From: Prevotella sp.
Lineage (GTDB): Bacteria; Bacteroidota; Bacteroidia; Bacteroidales; Bacteroidaceae
Length of the DNA: 37,535 bases
Direction: 5' to 3'
Assembly: GCA_017619275.1 (NCBI GenBank)
Contig: JAFZSR010000059.1
Coordinates: 1 to 37,535 of the forward strand
A program made the position numbers and the translations under genes. Shown here in pieces: positions 25,153 to 32,936 of the stretch. The notes beneath the pieces are model-generated. The model saw only the letters and a program-made list of their open reading frames with translations, made no database searches and was not told where the DNA came from. Numbering within the stretch: position 1 is the stretch's first letter; each line of letters begins with the position of its first letter.

Positions 25153-25160
25153 TACCTTTG
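25153..25160 (+). promoter_or_regulatory. -7 box for the radical SAM gene
   Basis: TACCTTTG followed by CA. The ATG at 25170 is 9 nt beyond, so the leader is very short. Confidence 0.6.
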
Positions 25161-25169
25161 CAAGCTGTT

Positions 25170-25946
25170 ATGAGTACAATTATCTATCCCTCACCCATCT
25201 TCGGCCCTGTTCACAGCCGGCGCTTGGGCGTGTCGTTGGGCATCAACCTGCTGCCACCCGATGGTAAGGTATGCTCTTTCGACTGCATCTACTGCGAGTG
25301 TGGCTTCAACGAGGCTCATCGGCCCGAACAGCCCCTTCCTACTCGCGAAGAGGTGGCAAAGGCCCTGGAACAGAAGCTGCAGCAGATGCAAGCCGATGGC
25401 CAGCTGCCCGATGTGCTCACCTTTGCCGGTAATGGCGAGCCCACCTGCCATCCCCACTTTCCTGAAATCATCGACGACACTATTCGTCTGCGCGACCAAT
25501 ACTGCCCCCAAGCCCGCGTGTCGGTGCTGAGCAATGCCACCCTCATCCACCGTCAGGCCGTTCATGATGCCCTGATGCGGGTCGACAACAACATCCTGAA
25601 GCTCGACACCGTGTCGGCCGACTATATCCGCCTTGTCGACCATCCCCAGGGCACCTACGACGTGGCGCAGGTGGTGGAGCGCATGAAGGCCTTCGACGGG
25701 CACATCATCATCCAGACGATGTTCATGCAGGGCGACTGTGGCGGCGAGTCGGTCGACAACACAACCGACGATTATGTGCTGCCGTGGCTCCAGGCCGTTA
25801 AGGCCATACGTCCCCAGCAGGTGATGGTCTACACCATCGACCGCGAGACGCCCACACCAGGGCTTCGCAAAGCCACCCACGAGCAGCTCGACCGCATCGC
25901 TTCCTTGGTCAAGGCCGAAGGCATTCCCTGCACCGCCAGCTATTAA
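25170..25946 (+). CDS. Radical SAM protein (COG0731-like)
   Basis: 258 aa from ATG 25170; an in-frame TTG at 25158 lies inside the -7 box. FGPVHSRRLGVSLGINLLPP is followed by VCSFDCIYCECGF, the CxxxCxxC cluster that binds the 4Fe-4S used to cleave SAM, and then TFAGNGEPT. This is the radical SAM subgroup related to tRNA wybutosine TYW1-type proteins, but the bacterial members have no settled substrate. It is followed 11 bp later by the acetyltransferase-like gene in the same direction. Confidence 0.88.
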   Translation: MSTIIYPSPIFGPVHSRRLGVSLGINLLPPDGKVCSFDCIYCECGFNEAHRPEQPLPTREEVAKALEQKLQQMQADGQLPDVLTFAGNGEPTCHPHFPEIIDDTIRLRDQYCPQARVSVLSNATLIHRQAVHDALMRVDNNILKLDTVSADYIRLVDHPQGTYDVAQVVERMKAFDGHIIIQTMFMQGDCGGESVDNTTDDYVLPWLQAVKAIRPQQVMVYTIDRETPTPGLRKATHEQLDRIASLVKAEGIPCTASY

Positions 25947-25957
25947 TCTCCCGCCTC

Positions 25958-26938
25958 ATGGAGCAGTTGCAAGCGAAAATCTACACCAGCGGCGACGAAC
26001 TGCCGACAGGACTGATGGAAGACGATTTCTTCCACAGCGCACGATTCTTCGCTATCTGCCAACAAACTCCTCGCCATCGCCCTTATTTAGTGACGTTGCA
26101 AGACGCTCAAGGCCACATCATGAGCCAGATGCTGGCCGTGGTGCGCTATCGCTCGTCGTGGCTCCCTCCTTATTTATATATGCACTGCCGCATCTTGGGC
26201 GAGGGCGTCTATGCCCCCGATACCGACCGCCACGGATGCTTCGGCACCATGCTGCAAGCCATCACCTCGCGGCTGGGGCCTCGCATGCTCTATATGGAGG
26301 TGAGCCATCTCAGCCAGAAGATGTTTGGCTACAGCTGTCTGCGCGACCAGCGCTACTTCCCCGTGCGCTGGATGAGCATCCACAACTCCCTGCACTCGCG
26401 CAGTCCAGAAGAGCGCATTGGCCCCAAGCTGCAGCGGCGTATCGACAATGCCTACGAGCGAGGTATCGTCACCAACGAGGTGCAGAACGAGGACGACTTC
26501 AAGGAGTTCTATAAGCTGCTGCGCCATCATAACTGGCTGAAGCCCAAGCGCTACATCCCTGCCGAGAAATTCTTCAGTCAAATCCAGGAGCATCCCGACG
26601 ACGGCCGCCTTTTCCTCACCCGCTATCGCGAACATGTGGTGGGCTGCTCGTGTGTGGTCTACAGTCATGGACAGTCCTATCTGTGGTTTGCAGCTTATCG
26701 TCGCAAATCGTTTGTGTGGCTCCATCCTCGCGAGCTCACCATCTGGCATGCCATCAAAGACTCCTACGAGCGCGGATGCGAACACATCTTCTTCATGGAC
26801 GTCGGGCTACCCTTCCGCAAAAATGCTTTCCGCGAGTTCATCCTCCGCTTTGGCGGCAAGCCCGTCAGCACCTATCGCTGGTTCCGCTGCTCCATCAAGT
26901 GGGTCAACTCCCTGCTCACATGGATTTATCGCGACTGA
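25958..26938 (+). CDS. FemAB/GNAT-like acyltransferase
   Basis: 326 aa, cytoplasmic. The N-terminal half (FFHSARFFAICQQTPRHRPYLVTL, then MLAVVRY) and the C-terminal half (RLFLTRYREHVVGCSCVVY followed by YLWFAAYR and LTIWHAIKDSYERGCEHIFFMD) resemble the two GNAT folds of FemAB-like peptidyltransferases, which use charged tRNA or acyl donors. No substrate is evident. It is likely co-transcribed with the radical SAM gene. Confidence 0.7.
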   Translation: MEQLQAKIYTSGDELPTGLMEDDFFHSARFFAICQQTPRHRPYLVTLQDAQGHIMSQMLAVVRYRSSWLPPYLYMHCRILGEGVYAPDTDRHGCFGTMLQAITSRLGPRMLYMEVSHLSQKMFGYSCLRDQRYFPVRWMSIHNSLHSRSPEERIGPKLQRRIDNAYERGIVTNEVQNEDDFKEFYKLLRHHNWLKPKRYIPAEKFFSQIQEHPDDGRLFLTRYREHVVGCSCVVYSHGQSYLWFAAYRRKSFVWLHPRELTIWHAIKDSYERGCEHIFFMDVGLPFRKNAFREFILRFGGKPVSTYRWFRCSIKWVNSLLTWIYRD

Positions 26939-27010
26939 CTGAAATAGTCAACGCCAAATTTTTTCTTCCCGCATGGGTGTTTTTTTACCTGCTTTCGCTC
27001 CTATTTTTTT

Positions 27011-27063
27011 CTACGGACTCGGAGGACTCGAAAGACTGTCCTTTGGGCCCTCTGAGTCCGTAG
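27011..27063. repeat. Imperfect hairpin element downstream of the acyltransferase
   Basis: CTACGGACTC at 27011-27020 and GAGTCCGTAG at 27054-27063 form a perfect 10-bp stem, extendable inward with G-U or mismatched pairs. There is no U-run after it on either strand, so it may be a palindromic repeat rather than a terminator. The rest of the 345-bp gap holds the LytTR promoter and leader. Confidence 0.65.
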
Positions 27064-27120
27064 AACTATGTATTCCAGAGATGGTATCCGTTTTATTAGT
27101 GTCAATTTCTTAGCTAATTA

Positions 27121-27152
27121 TTTGCTAATTCCGTAAATAATCCTTAACTTTG
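27121..27152 (+). promoter_or_regulatory. Complete Bacteroidetes promoter for the LytTR gene
   Basis: TTTG (27121-27124), 20-nt spacer, TAACTTTG (27145-27152) and GCA. The predicted leader is about 125 nt and contains an imperfect CCAAG/CTTGG hairpin (27224-27245). Confidence 0.85.
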
Positions 27153-27283
27153 CACCGCTGTCTTCTTTCTTCCGTTTCGGTTCCCCTGAGACGAAGTTAC
27201 GAGACAATGTTTAGAGTGGATGACCAAGGTGTTATGTGCACTTGGTTCAGGTTAAATCAGAAATATGAAAAAGACTGGTAGAT

Positions 27284-27646
27284 ATGTACGTTTTCTTCAA
27301 TTCGCGCGATGAGCTGCAACGCATAGATGTCTCAAAGATTGTCTACTTTGAGGCCGATGGCAATTATACCACCATTGTCATGGTCAACAAACTGCAGGCG
27401 TCTGTCTGCATGAACTTGGGCGAGATGGAAAGTGCTTTGGCCAAACAGTTGGGAGAAGAAAGCCGCCGCTTCATGCGTATTGGCAAACGCTTCATCATCA
27501 ACATGAACTATGTCTATTCCATTAATGTGCTGAAGCAGCAGCTGGTGCTTTCCGACTACGACCACTTTGCCTTCCGCGTCAGCATTTCCAAGGAGGCACT
27601 CAAGAAGATGAAGGAACTGATGGTTGCTACCTATATAGAACCGTGA
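27284..27646 (+). CDS. Stand-alone LytTR DNA-binding regulator
   Basis: 120 aa that are almost entirely one LytTR domain: IDVSKIVYFEADGNYTTIV, the L-E-ALAKQL helix, FMRIGKRFIINMNYVYSI and the C-terminal beta strands. LytTR proteins usually follow a response-regulator receiver or membrane sensor domain. Here none is present. It binds DNA and likely controls the downstream genes. Its stop overlaps a GTG that can start the next gene. A 15-codon frame (27265-27312) overlaps its start. Confidence 0.88.
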   Translation: MYVFFNSRDELQRIDVSKIVYFEADGNYTTIVMVNKLQASVCMNLGEMESALAKQLGEESRRFMRIGKRFIINMNYVYSINVLKQQLVLSDYDHFAFRVSISKEALKKMKELMVATYIEP

Positions 27647-27648
27647 GC

Positions 27649-28323
27649 ATGGAAATCGTGATAGGAAGAGACGCCTCCACTTCAAGGTTGAAACTGGTGG
27701 CCGATGGGAAGACGATGCTGGCCGAAGCCGAAGGTGCAGTGCCGCCGACGGTGGCCGATGCGCATTGCAGCCTTACGTTCACCTCCGAAGGCATCAGGCT
27801 GAGGAATCTTGACATCAACCATTATACCTATGTGAATGGGAAGGGCGTAGAAGCCAAGAAAGTGTCAAAGACCGACCACATAGAATTGGGACTCGATCAT
27901 TTTCCTGTTGACTGGAACATCATTGCAATGGTGGCACCCGCCGATGTTAGCCCTTTATGCCGTGTCTGGGATCAATACGAGCAACAAAAGTTGGAGTTGC
28001 AAATTGCTGAGCGTCGCTTCAACAGCTTGCGTTCTGCAACAGGATTGCTCACGATGGTGGCCATAGCGCTCAGTGTGATGACGGGGAGGCAAAGCCTGGG
28101 GTATATCGTGCTTTATGCTACTGCTATCCTTGTTTCTCTTGCTTTCACCATCAAGGCATGGAACAACGCGGCCTCCGTACCTCAAAAAACCGCCCAACTC
28201 ACGCAGCAGTTCCAGCATGACTATGTATGTCCTTGCTGCGGTCGTTTCTTGGGTGGTCAGTCACCCCAAATGTTGGCCCAAAGCGGACATTGTCCCTACT
28301 GTAAGAAACAGTTCATACTTTAA
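27649..28323 (+). CDS. FHA-like membrane protein with C-terminal zinc ribbon
   Basis: 224 aa from ATG 27649. A GTG at 27643, overlapping the upstream stop as GTGA, is an alternative. Residues 1-100 resemble an FHA domain: EIVIGRDASTSRLKL, then VADAHCSLTFTSEGIRLRNLD (the SH-like phospho-Thr loop) and a YTYVNGKGVE strand. Residues about 125-170 hold two hydrophobic helices. The C-terminus has CPCCGRFLGG and CPYCKKQF, a C4 zinc ribbon. FHA domains bind phosphothreonine. With the membrane segments it could be an envelope sensor or scaffold. Confidence 0.72.
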   Translation: MEIVIGRDASTSRLKLVADGKTMLAEAEGAVPPTVADAHCSLTFTSEGIRLRNLDINHYTYVNGKGVEAKKVSKTDHIELGLDHFPVDWNIIAMVAPADVSPLCRVWDQYEQQKLELQIAERRFNSLRSATGLLTMVAIALSVMTGRQSLGYIVLYATAILVSLAFTIKAWNNAASVPQKTAQLTQQFQHDYVCPCCGRFLGGQSPQMLAQSGHCPYCKKQFIL

Positions 28324-28355
28324 TCCCTCCATTTCGTGGATTATGTCACCGATTA

Positions 28356-28387
28356 TTTGGCAGTGAAGAAAAAAAAGTTGAAATTTG
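28356..28387 (+). promoter_or_regulatory. Promoter for the acidic protein gene
   Basis: TTTG (28356-28359), 20-nt spacer, GAAATTTG (28380-28387, 7 of 8 to consensus), GCA. The ATG at 28418 follows after 30 nt. Confidence 0.65.
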
Positions 28388-28417
28388 CATCCGTCAACCA
28401 ATTAAACTATAACAACA

Positions 28418-29212
28418 ATGAAAGCAAAAGAGATTTGGAAGCCAGTAACCATAGGTGGTGTAACTGGTATTGTGATGGGAGCCGGAACCATGTACGCCGT
28501 TAAGCCTGGTGCACAAGAGGAAGACGGAAGTGTGGAAACAGAAGCCGATGTGCATTCAGCTACTCAGGGAGAAGCTGCTATTGCAACAGTCAGCGACGAC
28601 ATGAGTTTCAGCGAAGCTTTTGCAGCCGCACGTGAGGAAACAGGGCCTGGCGGAGTGTTTGCCTGGAGGGGAAATGTATATGGAACGTATATGGCCGATG
28701 AATGGGAAACCATGTCTGACGACGAGAAAGATCTGTTTGCCATGCGCGCCAACACGGCTGCTGGTCAGATGGAAGTAGACAACCATCAAGAACCAGAACC
28801 TGCTGTGGAAGAGCCTGTCGCACCCGATGAGGTGTTGATTGCAGAAAAAGCAGAAGAAGAGGCAACCATTGTAGTGCAGGAACCGGTGGCGACGGTGGAT
28901 GATGAGCTTAGTGCCAATGCTACTACATGGGATGAAATCGCCAACGAAGAAAACGAAGTGCGCGTAGTGGGCTACGAGAACGTTGAGGTGGGTGATGGCC
29001 AATCAGTCATCATGCAGGAACTTGACGTGAATGGCCAGCGTGTGGCATTGATTGACGTTGACAACGATGGTGTGGCCGATTTGGTTATGAGCGACTTGAA
29101 CCACAACTACGAGATGGACGAAGGCGAGGTGATAGATCTGCAGACTGGCGAGGCCGTTTCGTTTACCAACGATGATATGCCTGTGGACGATTCTTTTGAT
29201 GCTACCATCTGA
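28418..29212 (+). CDS. Acidic anchored protein with EF-hand-like loops
   Basis: 264 aa. Residues about 10-30 are a Gly-rich hydrophobic segment (TIGGVTGIVMGAGTMYAV), a single anchor. Residues about 65-110 hold a conserved-looking segment: FSEAFAAAREETGPGGVF, then WRGNVYGTY and WETMSDDEK. A Glu/Val/Ala-rich linker follows. Residues about 205-245 carry DVDNDGVADLV and DLNHNYEMDEGE, each a D-x-D/N-x-D/N-G-type calcium loop. The protein is strongly acidic. It is unidentified. It is the first gene of the second half of the LytTR-FHA cluster and probably sits outside the inner membrane. Confidence 0.7.
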   Translation: MKAKEIWKPVTIGGVTGIVMGAGTMYAVKPGAQEEDGSVETEADVHSATQGEAAIATVSDDMSFSEAFAAAREETGPGGVFAWRGNVYGTYMADEWETMSDDEKDLFAMRANTAAGQMEVDNHQEPEPAVEEPVAPDEVLIAEKAEEEATIVVQEPVATVDDELSANATTWDEIANEENEVRVVGYENVEVGDGQSVIMQELDVNGQRVALIDVDNDGVADLVMSDLNHNYEMDEGEVIDLQTGEAVSFTNDDMPVDDSFDATI

Positions 29213-29229
29213 TCTTTCTTGCATAGAAC

Positions 29230-30186
29230 ATGATTGACCAGCTGCGCATCAAATGTCCCTCATGCGGTGTCGTGCTGGAGGTGAAGAACCCCCGGCACGA
29301 AGCCGTCAAACGCATCACCTGCCCTCAGTGCAAACGGCAAATGGATATTGACTTCCAGGAAAAGCAACCTGCAGGAAAGCCGTCTTCAGCTGCCCTCTGT
29401 GCACTTTACCTGGGGCGACAGCCACTGCAGCTGACAGAAGGTGAGAATTCAATCCTTCTGACTGGATTTGAGCATTTAAAGGTGGAAGTGGTGCGCATCA
29501 GCGACAGCAGCTTCAAGTATGTAACCAGCGTTATGTCGATGGAGTCCACTGTCATGCTGAACGATGAACGCATAGAAGTGGGCGATAAGATAGTGATGGC
29601 AGTCGGCGACAAACTGGGTGCTGCCGGCACAGTGCTGACATTTGGCCAACCAGCCGAAGACCCTATTCCTGCAGCTCCTTCTTCTGTTCCTCCACCCGTC
29701 AAGCCCGACCCTCCCAAACCGAAAAAGAAAATCCTTCCTTGGCTCGGTGGTGGTATGGCATTTGTGCTCGTGGCCTTGTTGGTATGGGCCTTTTGGCCCG
29801 CCAAGAACCATGGAGGGGTGAAAATGACATTGCCAAAGCCTCAACATACTACGGAAAGAGTGGATGTTCAAGGAGAGAAAAAAACTGTTGAGGAAAAAAA
29901 GGAGGTGAAAATAAAGCCGACAGAAGAGCAGAGAAAGGTTCAAACTGTGGAGAAGAAGAAAGAACCTGAGAAGAAAGAATCAGAAAAGACAGAACCTATA
30001 AAGAAAGAACAAACCGACTACGACCTGGAGGTGCTCTGTGCCCAAGGCAACACATCGGCCATGTACCAGCTGGGGCGGCGCTGGGTGAACACTGGCAAGC
30101 ACCGTCAGGGTGTGCAGTATCTGCAGCAAGCGGCGGCGGCAGGGCATGCCGGCGCCAAGCGGTTGCTCGAAGAAAACAATTGGTAG
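29230..30186 (+). CDS. Zinc-ribbon / FHA-like / TM / Sel1 protein
   Basis: 318 aa. CPSCGVVLEV and CPQCKRQMDI (residues about 9-36) form a zinc ribbon. Residues about 55-140 are beta-rich with FHA-like strands (VMLNDERIEVGDKIVM). A Pro-rich linker leads to one TM helix (LGGGMAFVLVALLVWAF, near 180). A Lys/Glu-rich stalk precedes the C-terminal Sel1-like repeat (SAMYQLGRRW, HRQGVQYLQQAAAAGHAGAK). Orientation with the zinc ribbon inside and Sel1 outside is an inference. It ends 1 bp before the next gene. Confidence 0.75.
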   Translation: MIDQLRIKCPSCGVVLEVKNPRHEAVKRITCPQCKRQMDIDFQEKQPAGKPSSAALCALYLGRQPLQLTEGENSILLTGFEHLKVEVVRISDSSFKYVTSVMSMESTVMLNDERIEVGDKIVMAVGDKLGAAGTVLTFGQPAEDPIPAAPSSVPPPVKPDPPKPKKKILPWLGGGMAFVLVALLVWAFWPAKNHGGVKMTLPKPQHTTERVDVQGEKKTVEEKKEVKIKPTEEQRKVQTVEKKKEPEKKESEKTEPIKKEQTDYDLEVLCAQGNTSAMYQLGRRWVNTGKHRQGVQYLQQAAAAGHAGAKRLLEENNW

Positions 30187-30187
30187 G

Positions 30188-31231
30188 ATGAAGAAACGTC
30201 TTGTCCATACACTCATCCTGTGCTGGGTTGTTGCTTTGGCATCCTCGGCCCGCACGGTCTATCGCACGGCAGAGCTGGAGCGACTGGCCACCGTGTTGCG
30301 GTTGGAGGGCACGTCAGTGGCCGAGGGCTACAGCCATCCCGTGGCCGGAGGCATCACCCTCACCGTGCATCGGCAGGGTGGGGTGGTCGACCATCTGGGG
30401 TGCCGGCTCTTCAGCGACGAGTTGCGCACGGCGGTCCATTCGCCCGTGCTCAACTTCCTCGAGCGCTATTTCCTACAGCTGCGCTTTCCCCCACAGACCA
30501 AGACGGCCAGCACGATGATGCGCGACGACGATGTCCATTTCCTGGTGGGGTCGACGGCCGTCATCAGCCAACTCACCCCTTCCGACCATTTCAGCTTCTG
30601 CTACGACCAGCGTCGGTGCGAGGCCACATGGAGTCGCGAGGGCAGGACGCTGCTGAAGGTGCTCTTCCCCGTGGAGCATCAGCTCATCAGTGGCGAGAAC
30701 AAGATTGAGGCCGAGAACAACCTGAAGGGCGATGTGCTCCGCACAGCCTTCATGGGCTTGGCCGACCGGCCGACTCTGCTCGACGATGCCACCTATCTCA
30801 GCAAGAGCTATTCCAACCGCGTCTATCTGGTGGCCGGAATGCCTATCATCAGCTTGCGCCACCCGGCTGAGTCGGCTGCCAACATGCTGCTCAGCATGCA
30901 GGCGGCGCAGGACATCGACATCACCATCACGCAAGCCAACTACGGGTTTAATAAGAGCGTGTTCACCGTGCCCCTCCAGCAATGGATTGCTTTCTGTCGC
31001 AACAACGCTTGTGAGCTGTTCTTCGGTGTGAGGGACATCAGCGCGCAGGGCGATGTGGAGGCGACGGTGCTGGCCGTGAACGAGCAGATGAACTACAACC
31101 ATGTGCTCTCCGTCACCATCCCGGCGCAGGTCATCCGCCAGCGGCAGGGGACCGTCGAGGCTCGCCTCTATCCCTACGTGCCCACGCACAACATCGCCGG
31201 CATTCTTGCCGCCTATCGAACCACCAAATAG
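30188..31231 (+). CDS. Secreted protein of unknown function (cluster gene)
   Basis: 347 aa from ATG 30188. The signal peptide (HTLILCWVVALASSARTVY) begins there, and the upstream extension lies in the preceding gene. The mature part contains conserved-looking segments such as VAGGITLTVH, FFGVRDISAQGDVEATV and ARLYPYVP. No motif known to me is recognised. It is translationally coupled to the zinc-ribbon gene and followed 9 bp later by the NTF2-like secreted gene. Confidence 0.65.
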   Translation: MKKRLVHTLILCWVVALASSARTVYRTAELERLATVLRLEGTSVAEGYSHPVAGGITLTVHRQGGVVDHLGCRLFSDELRTAVHSPVLNFLERYFLQLRFPPQTKTASTMMRDDDVHFLVGSTAVISQLTPSDHFSFCYDQRRCEATWSREGRTLLKVLFPVEHQLISGENKIEAENNLKGDVLRTAFMGLADRPTLLDDATYLSKSYSNRVYLVAGMPIISLRHPAESAANMLLSMQAAQDIDITITQANYGFNKSVFTVPLQQWIAFCRNNACELFFGVRDISAQGDVEATVLAVNEQMNYNHVLSVTIPAQVIRQRQGTVEARLYPYVPTHNIAGILAAYRTTK

Positions 31232-31240
31232 AACCTGAAT

Positions 31241-32236
31241 ATGAAGAAACTCCTCCTCTTTGCATTGTTTATCCTTGCATCCTTGCCAGTGGCTATGGCC
31301 TATCGGCAGGTGCATTTCACTGTCAGCGACGGTACCAGCGACGCCGAACTTAAAGAACGCATAGAATATGCCATGTCGCTGCTGCTGACCGAAGTCAACC
31401 GGGCCCACGAAGCCCACATGTCGGTGATCACAGTGCCCTCGTTCGTGGCTACTGCTGAGGCGCAGCAGGACATCGGCAAGCTATGGAAGAACGAGCATTT
31501 CCTGTGCGATGCAGAGCAGGTCAGCGAGCGGTTGCTCACCGTCCGCGACGGCTACCAGGTGCGTGGCATCCCCCTCGTCGTCACCGACAGCACAGGCCAG
31601 AATCAGCTGGGACGCCAGGAGGCCGTGGTCAGCTTCGACAAGCGGGGCACCATCACCAGCTTCTACTATACCATCAACCCCGAGCTCTATTCCTCGCTCT
31701 ACAAGCAGTGGATGCAGGAGAAACACCATGAGACCACCGACATCAACGACCGAATGATGGTGCTGAACTATGTGGAGCACTTCCGTACGGCCTACAACCA
31801 GAAAGACCTCTCGTTCCTGCAGCAGGTGTTCTCCGACGATGCCCTCATCATCACGGGGCGCGTCATTCGTGTGCGCCGCTCCGACATGAATCCGGCGGGC
31901 GTGGACATCAAATATATCCGCCATAGCAAACAAGAATACATCTCCAACCTCGGCCGTGTGTTCCGTGCCAACAGCTACGTCCGCGTCAAGTTCGACGATG
32001 TCACCATCGTTCCCCATCCCACGCTCCGCAACATCTATGGCGTCACCGTCCACCAGCAATGGAACTCCTCGTCCTATAGCGATGAGGGCTATGTCTTCAT
32101 GGTCTGGGATTTCCGCAATCAGGATGAGCCGCAAATCCATGTACGCACCTGGCAGCCGGAGTTCCTCGACAAGGCGCAAGGGCAGCGACTCAGCCGCGAT
32201 GCCGTGTTCACGCTTGGCGACTTCGACCTGCAGTAA
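31241..32236 (+). CDS. Secreted NTF2-like protein (cluster gene)
   Basis: 331 aa with a signal peptide (MKKLLLFALFILASLPVAMA). The N-terminal half has no known motif. Residues about 170-330 show a SnoaL/NTF2-like pattern: NYVEHFRTAYNQKDLSFLQQVFSDDALIITG, followed by VKFDDVTIVPHP, YGVTVHQQW and YVFMVWDF. NTF2 domains bind small ligands or act as scaffolds. It is the last gene of the putative module. Confidence 0.68.
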   Translation: MKKLLLFALFILASLPVAMAYRQVHFTVSDGTSDAELKERIEYAMSLLLTEVNRAHEAHMSVITVPSFVATAEAQQDIGKLWKNEHFLCDAEQVSERLLTVRDGYQVRGIPLVVTDSTGQNQLGRQEAVVSFDKRGTITSFYYTINPELYSSLYKQWMQEKHHETTDINDRMMVLNYVEHFRTAYNQKDLSFLQQVFSDDALIITGRVIRVRRSDMNPAGVDIKYIRHSKQEYISNLGRVFRANSYVRVKFDDVTIVPHPTLRNIYGVTVHQQWNSSSYSDEGYVFMVWDFRNQDEPQIHVRTWQPEFLDKAQGQRLSRDAVFTLGDFDLQ

Positions 32237-32297
32237 AGGAAAGAAAGCGCTAAAAAACATCTAAATAACAATTGTAACTTGATAATTATCATATAAG

Positions 32298-32588
32298 ATG
32301 GAAGAAAAGAAATATCCCATGATTGACGAGGAAAACGGCTTGGACAAGGCATCTGAGCCAGTAGCTGAGTCTGTCCGTACCAACCCCGCCAAGGGTATCA
32401 GCGTTTCAGGCGGAGATATTGACGAAGTTGACTGGGATCTGCTTCTCAGCTATGGCCCCTTCTCTGAGGAAGAGGCAATTGCAAGGATAGACAGGTTTGA
32501 AGAACAATTGGAAAAAGGGCAGGTTCGTTGGACTTCTTCAGAGGAGTTCGACAAACAGCTTTATGAAGAGTTCCCATGGCTAAGATAG
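32298..32588 (+). CDS. Putative antitoxin
   Basis: 96 aa, acidic, no signal. SVSGGDIDEVDWDLL and FSEEEAIARIDRFEEQLEKG are the recognisable stretches. It is upstream of a ParE-like gene with a 13-bp overlap, the usual order of antitoxin then toxin. The DNA-binding type is not clear. Confidence 0.65.
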   Translation: MEEKKYPMIDEENGLDKASEPVAESVRTNPAKGISVSGGDIDEVDWDLLLSYGPFSEEEAIARIDRFEEQLEKGQVRWTSSEEFDKQLYEEFPWLR

Positions 32589-32908
32589 AATGGAGCGAAG
32601 AGGCAAAGCAGGCCTTTAGGGCATACGTCGAAAACGCTCGTCTTGAATTCGGGGTTTCTACGGCTCGTCAATGGCAGACGGAGAGGAAATCCTTAGAATG
32701 GAACTTGAAGCGCTACCCAACATCTTTTACGCCAGAGGCGTTATTGCAGGAACGAAAACTCTTGTATAGACGATGCCATCTGATGAACCGACGCTTTAAG
32801 CTTATCTACTTCTATGATGAGCAGAATGACACCGTCCGTATCGTAGACATTTGGGATTCCAAAATGAATCCCAAGGCATTGGTGAGAAGGATTGAGAAAT
32901 CAGAATGA
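32576..32908 (+). CDS. ParE/RelE-like toxin
   Basis: 110 aa. IEWSEEAKQAFRAYVENA at the N-terminus, FTPEALLQERKLLYRR in the middle and FKLIYFYDEQNDTVRIVDIWDSKMNP at the C-terminus match the RelE/ParE fold, which targets gyrase (ParE) or ribosomal mRNA (RelE). The target cannot be chosen from sequence. Its end overlaps the start region of the BspA gene. Confidence 0.8.
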   Translation: MAKIEWSEEAKQAFRAYVENARLEFGVSTARQWQTERKSLEWNLKRYPTSFTPEALLQERKLLYRRCHLMNRRFKLIYFYDEQNDTVRIVDIWDSKMNPKALVRRIEKSE

Positions 32909-32936
32909 ATATTATTTTGTTATGCATACTTTTATG

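Noticed and set aside
30473-31417. 314-codon frame on the minus strand
   Set aside because: Opposite two secreted-protein genes with signal peptides and tight operon spacing.
27649-32236. Assignment of the FHA/Sel1 cluster to a type VI secretion system
   Set aside because: No tube, sheath, baseplate or ATPase genes are present; FHA and Sel1 alone are not enough.
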